From: UBA1161 sp049520395
GTDB lineage: Bacteria; Planctomycetota; Phycisphaerae; Tepidisphaerales; Tepidisphaeraceae
Assembly: GCA_049520395.1 (NCBI GenBank)
Contig: JBEKPV010000144.1
Span: 1 to 12,379 of the forward strand
Length of the DNA: 12,379 nt
Direction: 5' to 3'
The notes under the pieces are model-generated. The model saw nothing but the letters and a program-made list of their open reading frames with translations. It was not told the origin of the DNA and made no database searches. Of the stretch, positions 6,853-12,379 are shown piece after piece. The translations under genes and the position numbers were made by a program. How positions within the stretch are numbered: the stretch's first letter is position 1; each line of letters starts with the position of its first letter.

Positions 6853-7580
6853 GGATGAGGAGGAGCGGCGGGATGCCGGCCCTCCGCCTCGGCCTTGCGG
6901 CGCAGCGCCTCGCGCAATTGCAACTCCGCCTCGGGGTCGTCGCGCATGCGCTGCTTCACATCCTGGCCGTTCACATACGGGACCGTTAATTCAAACGGGC
7001 ACTCCAGTTCATCGACGTGTTTGAGCCGCCGCGCCGGGTTTCCGGCCATCACCGCGAAATCGGGCACGTCGCGCGTGACGACGCTGCCCGCGCCAATGAG
7101 CGCCCCTTGGCCGACGACGACGTGCGAGAGAATCGTGACGTTCACGCCAATCCGGCAGGCGCGCCTGAGCGTCGGGCCGCGCATGCACAGGGCGCAGATC
7201 GGATGCGGATCGTTAGCGATGGAAACGCCCGGCGCGACGAAAACGTCGTCTTCGATGAGAGTGTACTGCGCGATATAGCAATTGCTGTGGATGCGTACAT
7301 TGTGTCCAATTGCGCACCCGTAATCGATGACCGTATTGTTCCAGACATTGAAATGATCGCCGATGCGGTTTTCCTCGCGGATGATGACATTGTGTCCGGT
7401 CTCCAAGTGATGGCCGATCATGCTACCGGCATAAATGACCGAATTACTGCGGACACGCGCGTGATCACCGAGGATGAGCGGCGTGAAGGGGATATCGCGG
7501 CCGGTGCGGTAGCCGAGGATGGCGCCGGGATCGAGCAGGCAATCGGCGCCGACTTGCGCGCTGGAGGCGTCAATGGTCAT
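6849..7580 (-). CDS. Left-handed beta-helix (hexapeptide repeat) acyltransferase, sugar N- or O-acetyltransferase
   Basis: 243 aa from ATG at 7580, which overlaps the oxidoreductase stop (ATGA). A longer open frame from 7712 would overlap that gene by 136 bases and adds an Arg-rich, non-family N-terminus, so I rejected it. Residues about 8-175 show hexapeptide repeats (for example IGDHFNVWNNTVIDYG, IGHNVRIHSNCYI, IGVNVTILSHVVVG, ALIGAGSVVTRDVP), ending in the usual VMAGNPARRL. His98 (RIHSN) or His153 (LSHVVV) could be the catalytic base. The last 40 residues are a charged tail rich in Arg, Glu and Pro. These enzymes transfer an acetyl or other acyl group from a CoA donor. Next to a Gfo/Idh/MocA dehydrogenase and a DegT aminotransferase, N-acylation of a newly made amino sugar (WbpD-like) is the most likely role; O-acetylation is possible. 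Confidence 0.9.
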   Translation of the reverse strand: MTIDASSAQVGADCLLDPGAILGYRTGRDIPFTPLILGDHARVRSNSVIYAGSMIGHHLETGHNVIIREENRIGDHFNVWNNTVIDYGCAIGHNVRIHSNCYIAQYTLIEDDVFVAPGVSIANDPHPICALCMRGPTLRRACRIGVNVTILSHVVVGQGALIGAGSVVTRDVPDFAVMAGNPARRLKHVDELECPFELTVPYVNGQDVKQRMRDDPEAELQLREALRRKAEAEGRHPAAPPHP

Positions 7581-8611
7581 GCCAAGTCTCCCGGCGGCAC
7601 GTCGACGGGTGCGCCTTCTTGCGCCAGCGAACGATCGATGGCCGCCATAACCCGAACCACGTCCAATCCATTGCGCCCGTCGGAAAGCGGCGGCTCGCTC
7701 CCGGCCACGCACGACAGAAAATGCATCGCCAGATTTTTCAGCGGTTCGCTGGGCGGCACGCGCGGGCTGATGATATCGCCATCGCGCACGATCAGGCGGA
7801 ATTCACCAAACGTGTCGGCCTCCATCGTCGCTGACATTCCCTTTTCATAAATGCGCACGCGCTCCAGATTGTTCAGATCGTCAAAAACGATCCGCCGGCG
7901 GCTGCCGACGACCACCACTTCCCGAACTTTATTCGGATCGATCCAACTGGCGTGAATGTTGGCCAGTACGTTATTCGGATAACGCAGCGACACGAATCCC
8001 ACGTCCTCGCGCCCTTTACCAAGCACCTTCGAGGCCACGGCGCTGACGGAAGTCGGCGCCGCATCCAGCAGAAAGTTGAAAATCGCGACGTCGTGAGTCC
8101 CCAAATCCCAAAGGGCGTTAACGTCGCTCCGCACCGGGCCCATGTTGGTGCGCGTGGCGTGCAGATAATAAACCTGCCCGAAATCCGGCGCCGTCATCAA
8201 TTCCTTGATCTTCAGAATCCCCGAGTTGTACATGAAGGTATGCCCCACCATCAGCACCAGGCGCGCCTGTTGGGCGTCCCGAATCAGTTTCGCCGCCTCC
8301 GGGATACTGGTCGTAATCGGCTTCTCGACCAGAATATGTTTCCCCGCGGCCAGGCACTGGCTCGATAATTCAAAATGCGTGGCCGCCGGCGTGGCGATCA
8401 CCACGGCGTCCACCCATCGGCTGGAGAAGACTTCCGAAAGTTGGTTCGTCGTGCTGACCAGCGGAAATCGCTCGCGGATGGTCCGCAGGCGGTCTTCGGA
8501 GGTGTCGCACACCAGTGAGACCTTGCAATCGGGCAGTTCGCTGAAGACGCGCAGGTAATTCACGCCCCAATACCCGCAGCCGACAATGGCGATATTCAAG
8601 GCGCGGCTCAC
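7577..8611 (-). CDS. Gfo/Idh/MocA-family NAD(P)-dependent sugar oxidoreductase
   Basis: 344 aa. An N-terminal Rossmann fold has the dinucleotide motif GCGYWG at 11-16, and VIATPAATH at 71-79. The signature EKP at 96-98 carries catalytic Lys97. The C-terminal half has WDLGTHD at 168-174, with His173 as the usual second catalytic residue. The enzyme oxidises or reduces a ring carbon of a sugar with NAD(P). Upstream of an acyltransferase and an aminotransferase in one operon, it fits the WbpB step, oxidation at C3 of UDP-GlcNAc uronic acid to the 3-keto sugar. The start is GTG at 8611 without a clear ribosome site; TTG at codon 5 is an alternative. The gene starts 40 bases after the folE stop and its own stop overlaps the next ATG. 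The family is certain; the substrate is inferred. Confidence 0.93.
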   Translation of the reverse strand: MSRALNIAIVGCGYWGVNYLRVFSELPDCKVSLVCDTSEDRLRTIRERFPLVSTTNQLSEVFSSRWVDAVVIATPAATHFELSSQCLAAGKHILVEKPITTSIPEAAKLIRDAQQARLVLMVGHTFMYNSGILKIKELMTAPDFGQVYYLHATRTNMGPVRSDVNALWDLGTHDVAIFNFLLDAAPTSVSAVASKVLGKGREDVGFVSLRYPNNVLANIHASWIDPNKVREVVVVGSRRRIVFDDLNNLERVRIYEKGMSATMEADTFGEFRLIVRDGDIISPRVPPSEPLKNLAMHFLSCVAGSEPPLSDGRNGLDVVRVMAAIDRSLAQEGAPVDVPPGDLA

Positions 8612-8651
8612 GATGGTAGGAAATTAACGATAACCCTCTGCAGACGCAAAA

Positions 8652-9308
8652 CTACGGTTCGCCGGCCCGATTCACGGCAATCAAACCCAGAATTTCGCTC
8701 CGGCTGGCCGGATTATCCTTGAAAATGCCGCGGAGAGCGCTGGTGACCATGGTGCTCCCGGGTCGGCGAACGCCGCGGATGGTCATGCAGGTGTGAACCG
8801 CCTCGATCACGCAAGCGGCTCCTTGCGGGGCAAGTTCCTCCCAAAGCGCGTCGGCGATTTGGGTGGTGAGGCGCTCCTGAACTTGCGGCCGGCGAGCGTA
8901 CCCCTCAACCAGCCGCGCCAATTTGCTCAGTCCCACGACTTTTCCGCCGGGAAGATAGGCCACGTGCACTCGACCGGTGAACGGGAGCAGATGATGTTCG
9001 CACAGTGAGTTAAATTCGATATTCCGGAGGATCACTACCTCGTCGTAGCGTTCGTGGAAGACGGTCTTCAGATGACGTCGCGGGTCTTCGTTTAGGCCGG
9101 ACATGAGTTCCGCATAGGATCGGGCAACTCGGGAGGGCGTCTTTTTCAAGCCTTCGCGGTCGGGGTTTTCGCCGATAGCCAGGAGGATTTCCCTTACAGC
9201 CCGCTCGATACGAGGGGCGTCTATCCTGGGGGATGGGAGGCCGGTCCGGCCGGTGATCCCGTCGCCGTTGGCAGGTGGGACTTCAATGCTCGGCTGTATC
9301 CTGGCCAT
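8652..9308 (-). CDS. folE: GTP cyclohydrolase I (FolE)
   Basis: 218 aa, usual length for the family. It converts GTP to 7,8-dihydroneopterin triphosphate, the first step toward folate, other pterins and queuosine-type bases, in the cytoplasm. The zinc ligands are all present: Cys103 and His106 in NSLCEHHLLPF, and Cys174 in VHTCMTIRGV. The 3- and 71-residue spacings equal those of E. coli FolE (Cys110, His113, Cys181), and catalytic His105 and His172 are kept. Other signatures are EGLKKTPSRVA and GLSKLARLVEGYARRPQVQERLT. The N-terminal 30 residues are a variable Pro/Gly-rich extension. ATG at 9308 has AGGAG seven bases upstream. A perfect minus-strand TATAAT lies about 65 bases upstream. It could be the first gene of the sugar operon, although the pathways are unrelated. 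Confidence 0.97.
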   Translation of the reverse strand: MARIQPSIEVPPANGDGITGRTGLPSPRIDAPRIERAVREILLAIGENPDREGLKKTPSRVARSYAELMSGLNEDPRRHLKTVFHERYDEVVILRNIEFNSLCEHHLLPFTGRVHVAYLPGGKVVGLSKLARLVEGYARRPQVQERLTTQIADALWEELAPQGAACVIEAVHTCMTIRGVRRPGSTMVTSALRGIFKDNPASRSEILGLIAVNRAGEP

Positions 9309-9315
9309 ATTCGGA

Positions 9316-9320
9316 CTCCT
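9316..9320 (-). promoter_or_regulatory. Ribosome binding site of folE
   Basis: AGGAG on the minus strand, seven bases before ATG at 9308, supports this start over later in-frame codons. Confidence 0.7.
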
Positions 9321-9370
9321 GTTTATTAGGGCGGCGATTTCGGCCCGAAAGAGGGCATCGGGCCGGAGGC

Positions 9371-9376
9371 ATTATA
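9371..9376 (-). promoter_or_regulatory. -10 element of putative folE promoter
   Basis: The minus strand reads a perfect TATAAT here, giving a leader of about 55 bases to the folE ATG. At 17-base spacing the -35 position (9394-9399) reads TTTCCT, which is only a 3/6 match, so the promoter would be weak or need an activator. Confidence 0.5.
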
Positions 9377-9409
9377 GTCCGCCGTCGCCGCCTAGGAAAA
9401 CTTTCATAA

Positions 9410-9429
9410 ATCCCGCTCCATGGCGGGAT
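9410..9429. repeat. 20-base inverted repeat between divergent promoters, candidate operator
   Basis: ATCCCGC, a six-base spacer, then GCGGGAT: a perfect 7-base inverted repeat. It lies between the two opposed TATAAT boxes and covers the -35 region of the rightward one (about 9425-9430). A regulator bound here could control the HMA gene, and perhaps folE. It could instead be a small hairpin. Function is inferred from placement alone. Confidence 0.45.
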
Positions 9430-9447
9430 AACCGGCGCGAATTCTCT

Positions 9448-9453
9448 TATAAT
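9448..9453 (+). promoter_or_regulatory. -10 element of putative HMA-protein promoter
   Basis: A perfect TATAAT is 50 bases before the ATG at 9504, giving a leader of about 44 bases. No good -35 hexamer is present; its expected place overlaps the right arm of the inverted repeat at 9410-9429. Confidence 0.5.
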
Positions 9454-9503
9454 CGGGTGCAATATCTTGTTTCGCTAGTCACAAATGCCTAAGGTAGGGG
9501 GCT

Positions 9504-9800
9504 ATGGCTGTATTTGACGCCGAAGGTGTCGTCATGAGGAAGGACGTACTGGACGATCAGCTCGCGGTTATCCGCGTGGACGGCATGCATTGCCACCATT
9601 GCGAGCAATCCATTCGCAAATCCCTGTCGTCCAATGCGGGGGTTCACGAGGTGGAAGTGGATTACAACACGGGGCAGGTTTCGGTCCTCTTCGACCCCAA
9701 GAATGTGGCCGTCGCCCAATTGATGAAATCGGTGAATCAGGCCGGTTATCAGGCGACGGGTTACACACTTTCCGGCAAGCGTCATCCGCCGGCTCACTAA
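9504..9800 (+). CDS. Small heavy-metal-associated (HMA) domain protein, CopZ-like
   Basis: 98 aa, one HMA domain at about residues 20-86. The metal-binding loop GMHCHHCEQSI holds Cys30 and Cys33 of the CxxC pair, and the extra histidines between and before them are unusual. The remainder (VHEVEVDYNTGQVSVLFDP and VNQAGYQATGY) fits the beta-alpha-beta pattern of copper chaperones and P-type ATPase metal domains. Such proteins bind Cu(I) or another soft metal in the cytoplasm and hand it to an ATPase or regulator. An N-terminal extension of about 18 residues and a His-containing tail (KRHPPAH) flank the domain. The start ATG at 9504 is preceded by a G-rich AGGTAGGGGG site; ATG at 9534 is an alternative. 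No metal ATPase or CueR/CsoR regulator is in the window. The family is firm; the metal is uncertain. Confidence 0.92.
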   Translation: MAVFDAEGVVMRKDVLDDQLAVIRVDGMHCHHCEQSIRKSLSSNAGVHEVEVDYNTGQVSVLFDPKNVAVAQLMKSVNQAGYQATGYTLSGKRHPPAH

Positions 9801-10616
9801 CTACTGCAGATTACCAGCAATTTGCGGATGGCCGGTCGGCGCGGCCACGCCGCCCGCAGGTTCGTCGGTGACGGCGAGCATGATCGCCTGACCGGGCGGC
9901 AGTTGCGGCACCGTGCCGCTTAACTTTGCCGATCCGTTCTGATCCACGTCAAATGTCCCGGCCGCGTGTTTTTGCCCGGCGCAGCAGACCCAAAGCTCAT
10001 ATGTTTTGCCCGGCGCCGCCGGTTTCATCCCCGCACTGAAGAAATACCATTTCCCGCCGGTGGTGTCGATGAAAACGTGGCCCGTCGCCTGCGGCTGAGC
10101 CGGTCCGGTCAACATCGCGTATTTCATCCCGGCGACGCTCGCCCGCGTCGCGGCATCGAGCTGCTTCTGCAAATCGACGGCGTGCGCCGCATACGCCTCG
10201 TTGATCTTCTGCAAGATCGCGATCTGCATGTCGCGGGGGTCTTGCCCGGGCGGAACTGTCGGGTTTTTCATCAGTCGCGAGACGGCCACGAGCGTCACCG
10301 CGACCGCGAGGACGGCGGCGATGGAGGCGGGCAGGACAATTCGATCCCACGAGCGCGATATGGGAATCGGATTACCCGCTGGCGATTTGGCGGCGCGATC
10401 GAGCAATTTCCGGCGTGCCTCCGGTGAGGGGGCCGGCTGATTCAGCGCCAGCGGGAGCATGCCGAGCATGGCCTCCGCTTCGGCGCGATATCCGGCGCAC
10501 TGCGGGCAACCGCCCGCGAGATGCTGGCGCAACTCGGCGGCCTCCCCTTCGTCGAGGTTGCCCGCGACGTAAAGAAGTATCTGATCTTGCCGATCCCTGC
10601 ATTCCAAGTGTGTCAC
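9801..10616 (-). CDS. Membrane anti-sigma factor with RskA-like C-terminal domain
   Basis: 271 aa. The N-terminal domain (about 1-55) is a putative zinc-binding anti-sigma domain with His32, Cys37 and Cys40 (HLAGGCPQC), plus Cys6. The His-to-Cys spacing is one residue longer than the classical HxxxCxxC. One membrane segment lies at about 93-113 (IVLPASIAAVLAVAVTLVAV). The extracytoplasmic part has a helical region (130-160, ILQKINEAYAAHAVDLQKQL) and an RskA-type beta domain at about 165-262 (GHVFIDTTGGKWYFF, KTYELWV, GTFDVDQNGSAKL). It should hold the adjacent sigma factor at the membrane and release it on an outside signal. The GTG at 10616 directly follows the sigma stop; TTG at 10607 sits five bases after AGGTGA and may be the true start (268 aa). 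The stop abuts that of the convergent HMA gene. Confidence 0.9.
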   Translation of the reverse strand: MTHLECRDRQDQILLYVAGNLDEGEAAELRQHLAGGCPQCAGYRAEAEAMLGMLPLALNQPAPSPEARRKLLDRAAKSPAGNPIPISRSWDRIVLPASIAAVLAVAVTLVAVSRLMKNPTVPPGQDPRDMQIAILQKINEAYAAHAVDLQKQLDAATRASVAGMKYAMLTGPAQPQATGHVFIDTTGGKWYFFSAGMKPAAPGKTYELWVCCAGQKHAAGTFDVDQNGSAKLSGTVPQLPPGQAIMLAVTDEPAGGVAAPTGHPQIAGNLQ

Positions 10617-11201
10617 CTATTCAGTCTGATTACGTAAAAAATCGCGCAGGCGGATGAGTCCCTGGCGAATGTGGGTTTTAACGGTCCCAAGGGGTTTATC
10701 GAGCTTGGCGGCGATTTGGCTGTGGCTTAAGCCGTCATAAAAGGACATTTCGATCGCTTCGCGCTGGGCGGCGTCGAGGCTGGCCAGCGCTCGCCGGACG
10801 CGGGCGCGATTTTCGCCGATGAGCAACCCGGCCGACGGGTCGTCGCCGCCGGCGCGCTGGTCCTCATTGACCGAAGGCGATGTCTGATCGTTCAAAGCGC
10901 TAAAGCGATGATCGGACGAACGAAGACGATCCAGCGATCGGCTGCGCGCGACGGTCAGAAGATAAGTCATCGGCGCCCCCCGGTCGGCGTCGTAGCGCTG
11001 CCCGCGCTGCCAGATTTCCCAGAAGACGTCGATGAGGAGATCCTCGGCCTCGCCTTGATCGCGCACGATCCGAAGACACATTGCCTGTACCAGCGCCGAG
11101 TGACGGTCGTAGAGCGCCGCCAGGGCCGCTGCGTCGCCGCGGGCGATGCGTTGCATCAGCTCGTAATCGTCGCACTTTGACGCCGAGTCATGCGGGGACA
11201 A
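10617..11201 (-). CDS. ECF-subfamily RNA polymerase sigma factor
   Basis: 194 aa. Region 2 (about 28-95) contains LYDRHSALVQAMCLRIV, the EDLLIDVFWEIWQR motif that binds core polymerase, and APMTYLLTVARSRSLDRLR that reads the -10 element. A linker of about 35 residues (NDQTSPSVNEDQRAGGDDP) follows. Region 4 (about 133-187) has REAIEMSFYDGLSHSQIAAKL and the helix-turn-helix PLGTVKTHIRQGLIRLR that reads the -35 element. The order of sigma then RskA-type anti-sigma on one transcript suggests the SigK/RskA arrangement of group ECF sigmas. The start is TTG at 11201, with AAGGAG seven bases upstream. The stop TAG is immediately followed by the anti-sigma GTG, so translation is probably coupled. Its regulon is unknown; autoregulation is common in the family but no clear ECF promoter is visible upstream. 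Confidence 0.94.
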   Translation of the reverse strand: MSPHDSASKCDDYELMQRIARGDAAALAALYDRHSALVQAMCLRIVRDQGEAEDLLIDVFWEIWQRGQRYDADRGAPMTYLLTVARSRSLDRLRSSDHRFSALNDQTSPSVNEDQRAGGDDPSAGLLIGENRARVRRALASLDAAQREAIEMSFYDGLSHSQIAAKLDKPLGTVKTHIRQGLIRLRDFLRNQTE

Positions 11202-11208
11202 AAGCCGT

Positions 11209-11214
11209 CTCCTT
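11209..11214 (-). promoter_or_regulatory. Ribosome binding site fixing the TTG start of the sigma factor
   Basis: AAGGAG on the minus strand, seven bases before TTG at 11201. No in-frame ATG or GTG lies between this site and conserved region 2 that would give a better start. Confidence 0.65.
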
Positions 11215-11259
11215 CGCCAGTTGCGTTGATCCTAGCCTAGCTATGTAGATGGGACAAAT

Positions 11260-11901
11260 TCATCGTCGCGCGGGGCCGAGAAGTGCAAGCAATTCGCCTA
11301 CTAGTTCCATCATGCGCGAAAATTCGATTTCATCGTAATGCCTCGCGGAGAAGTCTAAAATCAAATGTCGGTGGTGAAGCAGGAGCCCGACTTCGGGCGG
11401 CAGGCGTGAGAGGACGCCGGAAGCCACCATCGCCGAGGCGCAGCGCGATTCGCTGCCGAAGACCATAAACCGGCGATCCAGCGCCAGCGAGGGATAACTC
11501 GAGAGAGCGAATCGGTCGATGAGGCTGCTCTTTCCCGCCACCGGGCGCAGTCCGCAAGGGGGCCAGTCGGCGGGGAGGGAAGTTTGCAAAATGTTCCAGC
11601 GGCTCTTTCCGCTTTCGGCGGTCGGGATCGGCGATTTCGAATCGTCCGTCCAAACCTGCGCCAGGACGATTGTGGAACCGCCGATGAAGGAGATAATCTT
11701 TGGCTCAAGTTCCGCCAGCGGCGGCAGCGCGGTCGCGAAATCCACCGCTTCGGGATCCATCACCCGCATCTGGCGCGATTTGGCCCATTGCCGGAGGTTC
11801 AGCCGCTGGCGACGACGGGTTTGGCGGCTGACCAGCTCCGCGAAAACCCAGACGCTAGCGCCCAGCATGACGAACATCGTCAGCAAAACTACGAGGCTCA
11901 T
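11260..11901 (-). CDS. Single-pass membrane-anchored protein of unknown function
   Basis: 213 aa from ATG at 11901. This start puts a hydrophobic segment at residues 2-24 (VVLLTMFVMLGASVWVFAEL), followed at once by a basic stretch (RQTRRRQRLNLRQWAKSRQMR), so the bulk of the protein is probably on the cytoplasmic side. The open frame continues back to ATG at 11952, which adds 17 Arg-rich residues before the membrane segment. The soluble part has beta-rich pieces (KIISFIGGSTIVLAQVW), then LDRRFMVFGSESRCASAMV and a C-terminal helix (RMMELVGELLALLG). I do not recognise a family with certainty. It lies 58 bases upstream of the sigma factor on the same strand, so it may share its transcript. It could be a third component of the sigma/anti-sigma system, but nothing in the sequence proves this. 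Confidence 0.65.
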   Translation of the reverse strand: MSLVVLLTMFVMLGASVWVFAELVSRQTRRRQRLNLRQWAKSRQMRVMDPEAVDFATALPPLAELEPKIISFIGGSTIVLAQVWTDDSKSPIPTAESGKSRWNILQTSLPADWPPCGLRPVAGKSSLIDRFALSSYPSLALDRRFMVFGSESRCASAMVASGVLSRLPPEVGLLLHHRHLILDFSARHYDEIEFSRMMELVGELLALLGPARR

Positions 11902-11981
11902 GACCCGGGATTGTAGAATCCGCCGATAATTTCCGCATCGGCGCGGCCCCACGGCGGCAAGTTTTCCGCAAGGCGTCCAAC

Positions 11982-12379
11982 ATGCGCAAAGGTGATTCGC
12001 ATACGAAATTTGTGCCGATACTCCCCAGCATGGCCGATTTTGCCCTGATCGCGCGGAAGATGACCCATCGCTACGGAATCCGCGTCAAACGCTGGCGGAA
12101 AAGCATGACCGGCAAGGCCTGGCGCGTTTATCACAGCAACGGGCGATCCATCAACTGGATCGAGTCTCCCCGGCCCCGGACCCCGATTAGCCTGGCGATT
12201 TTCCTGCACGAAGTGGGGCATCATGCGATTGGGTTCGAGCGATACCGCCGGCGCTGCGAGGAGGAATTCGCGGTTTGGAACTGGGCGCTGCGCGTGATGC
12301 GCCGGTACGGCGTGGAACCGACCGACGCGGTGAATCGGCGCGTCGAGTTATCGATGCGCTACGCGGTCGGCAAGGCGCT
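11982..12379 (+). CDS. Putative zinc metallopeptidase-like protein, 3' part missing at right window edge
   Basis: An open frame of 132 codons runs from ATG at 11982 past the right edge without a stop. The zinc-protease signature HEVGH is at residues 76-80 (LAIFLHEVGHHAIGFERY), followed by CEEEFAVWNWAL with Glu93-Glu95 in position for the third metal ligand. This HExxH plus downstream Glu layout is that of gluzincin-like and ImmA/IrrE-like peptidases; I cannot tell which family. The N-terminal 65 residues are strongly basic (KMTHRYGIRVKRWRKSMTGKAW), which could bind nucleic acid. AAGG lies 10-13 bases upstream of the ATG; ATG at 12030 is an alternative without a visible ribosome site. It is divergent from the membrane protein gene, with an 80-base gap. 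No XRE-type partner is adjacent. Real gene: fairly sure. Activity: inferred. Confidence 0.7.
   Translation, partial: MRKGDSHTKFVPILPSMADFALIARKMTHRYGIRVKRWRKSMTGKAWRVYHSNGRSINWIESPRPRTPISLAIFLHEVGHHAIGFERYRRRCEEEFAVWNWALRVMRRYGVEPTDAVNRRVELSMRYAVGKA

Noticed and set aside
7581..7712. N-terminal extension of the acyltransferase to a start at 7712
   Set aside because: It would overlap the oxidoreductase by 136 bases and adds an Arg-rich segment; ATG at 7580 sits in the ATGA overlap used throughout this operon.
11229..11247. Short CCTAG repeat and imperfect palindrome upstream of the sigma gene
   Set aside because: Too short, and it does not resemble an ECF-type -35/-10 pair with proper spacing; probably chance.
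11910..11915. TACAAT on the minus strand as a -10 box for the membrane protein gene
   Set aside because: It is only nine bases from the preferred ATG and has no -35 match at 17-base spacing; it would need a leaderless transcript.
1..12379. CRISPR array, IS element, prophage or toxin-antitoxin system
   Set aside because: No regularly spaced repeats, transposase, integrase or phage structural genes are seen. The XRE-S24 gene alone is not enough to call a prophage.

Overview
The window is bacterial chromosomal DNA that is GC-rich and gene-dense, with almost no intergenic space. Several starts are GTG or TTG, many junctions are ATGA overlaps, and there is a 17-base run of N, which suggests a draft or metagenome assembly. 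No rRNA or tRNA is present to place it. The mix of an ECF sigma/anti-sigma pair, large multi-pass glycosyltransferases and an XRE-S24 regulator would fit a Planctomycetota-like genome, but that is only an impression. I see no transposase, integrase, CRISPR array or tRNA.

Layout. (1) 1-1303, minus strand: an XRE helix-turn-helix/S24-domain regulator whose stop overlaps (ATGA) the start of a secreted protein that runs off the left edge. (2) 1405-8611, minus strand: a tight six-gene run for surface-sugar synthesis and transfer. In transcription order it is Gfo/Idh/MocA oxidoreductase, hexapeptide acyltransferase, GT2 glycosyltransferase, DegT/DnrJ-type aminotransferase, then two tandem paralogous GT-C membrane glycosyltransferases. 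Junctions are ATGA overlaps or gaps of 9-19 bases. (3) 8652-9308, minus strand: folE (GTP cyclohydrolase I), 40 bases upstream of that run and possibly its first gene. (4) 9309-9503: a divergent intergenic region with a perfect TATAAT facing each way and a 20-base inverted repeat between them. (5) 9504-9800, plus strand: a small heavy-metal-associated (HMA) protein. (6) 9801-11901, minus strand: membrane protein of unknown function, ECF sigma factor, and membrane anti-sigma factor with an RskA-like domain. The anti-sigma stop codon directly abuts the HMA stop codon. (7) 11982 to the right edge, plus strand: a truncated protein with an HEVGH zinc-protease signature.

How the genes may work together. 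Dehydrogenase, aminotransferase and acyltransferase are the same three enzyme classes as WbpB, WbpE and WbpD, which build the 3-acylamino group of UDP-2,3-diacetamido-glucuronic acid. The GT2 enzyme resembles polyprenyl-phosphate sugar synthases, and the GT-C proteins resemble enzymes that use such lipid-linked sugars outside the membrane. A sugar-making and sugar-transferring surface-modification module is the simplest reading; the exact sugar and acceptor cannot be read from sequence.

Two genes at the edges (1-524 minus, 11982-12379 plus) were found by translating open frames that have no stop inside the window. No wholly new system can be proven here. The best leads are the S24 regulator with glutamine in place of the catalytic lysine, the coupled secreted protein, and the compact glycosylation module.
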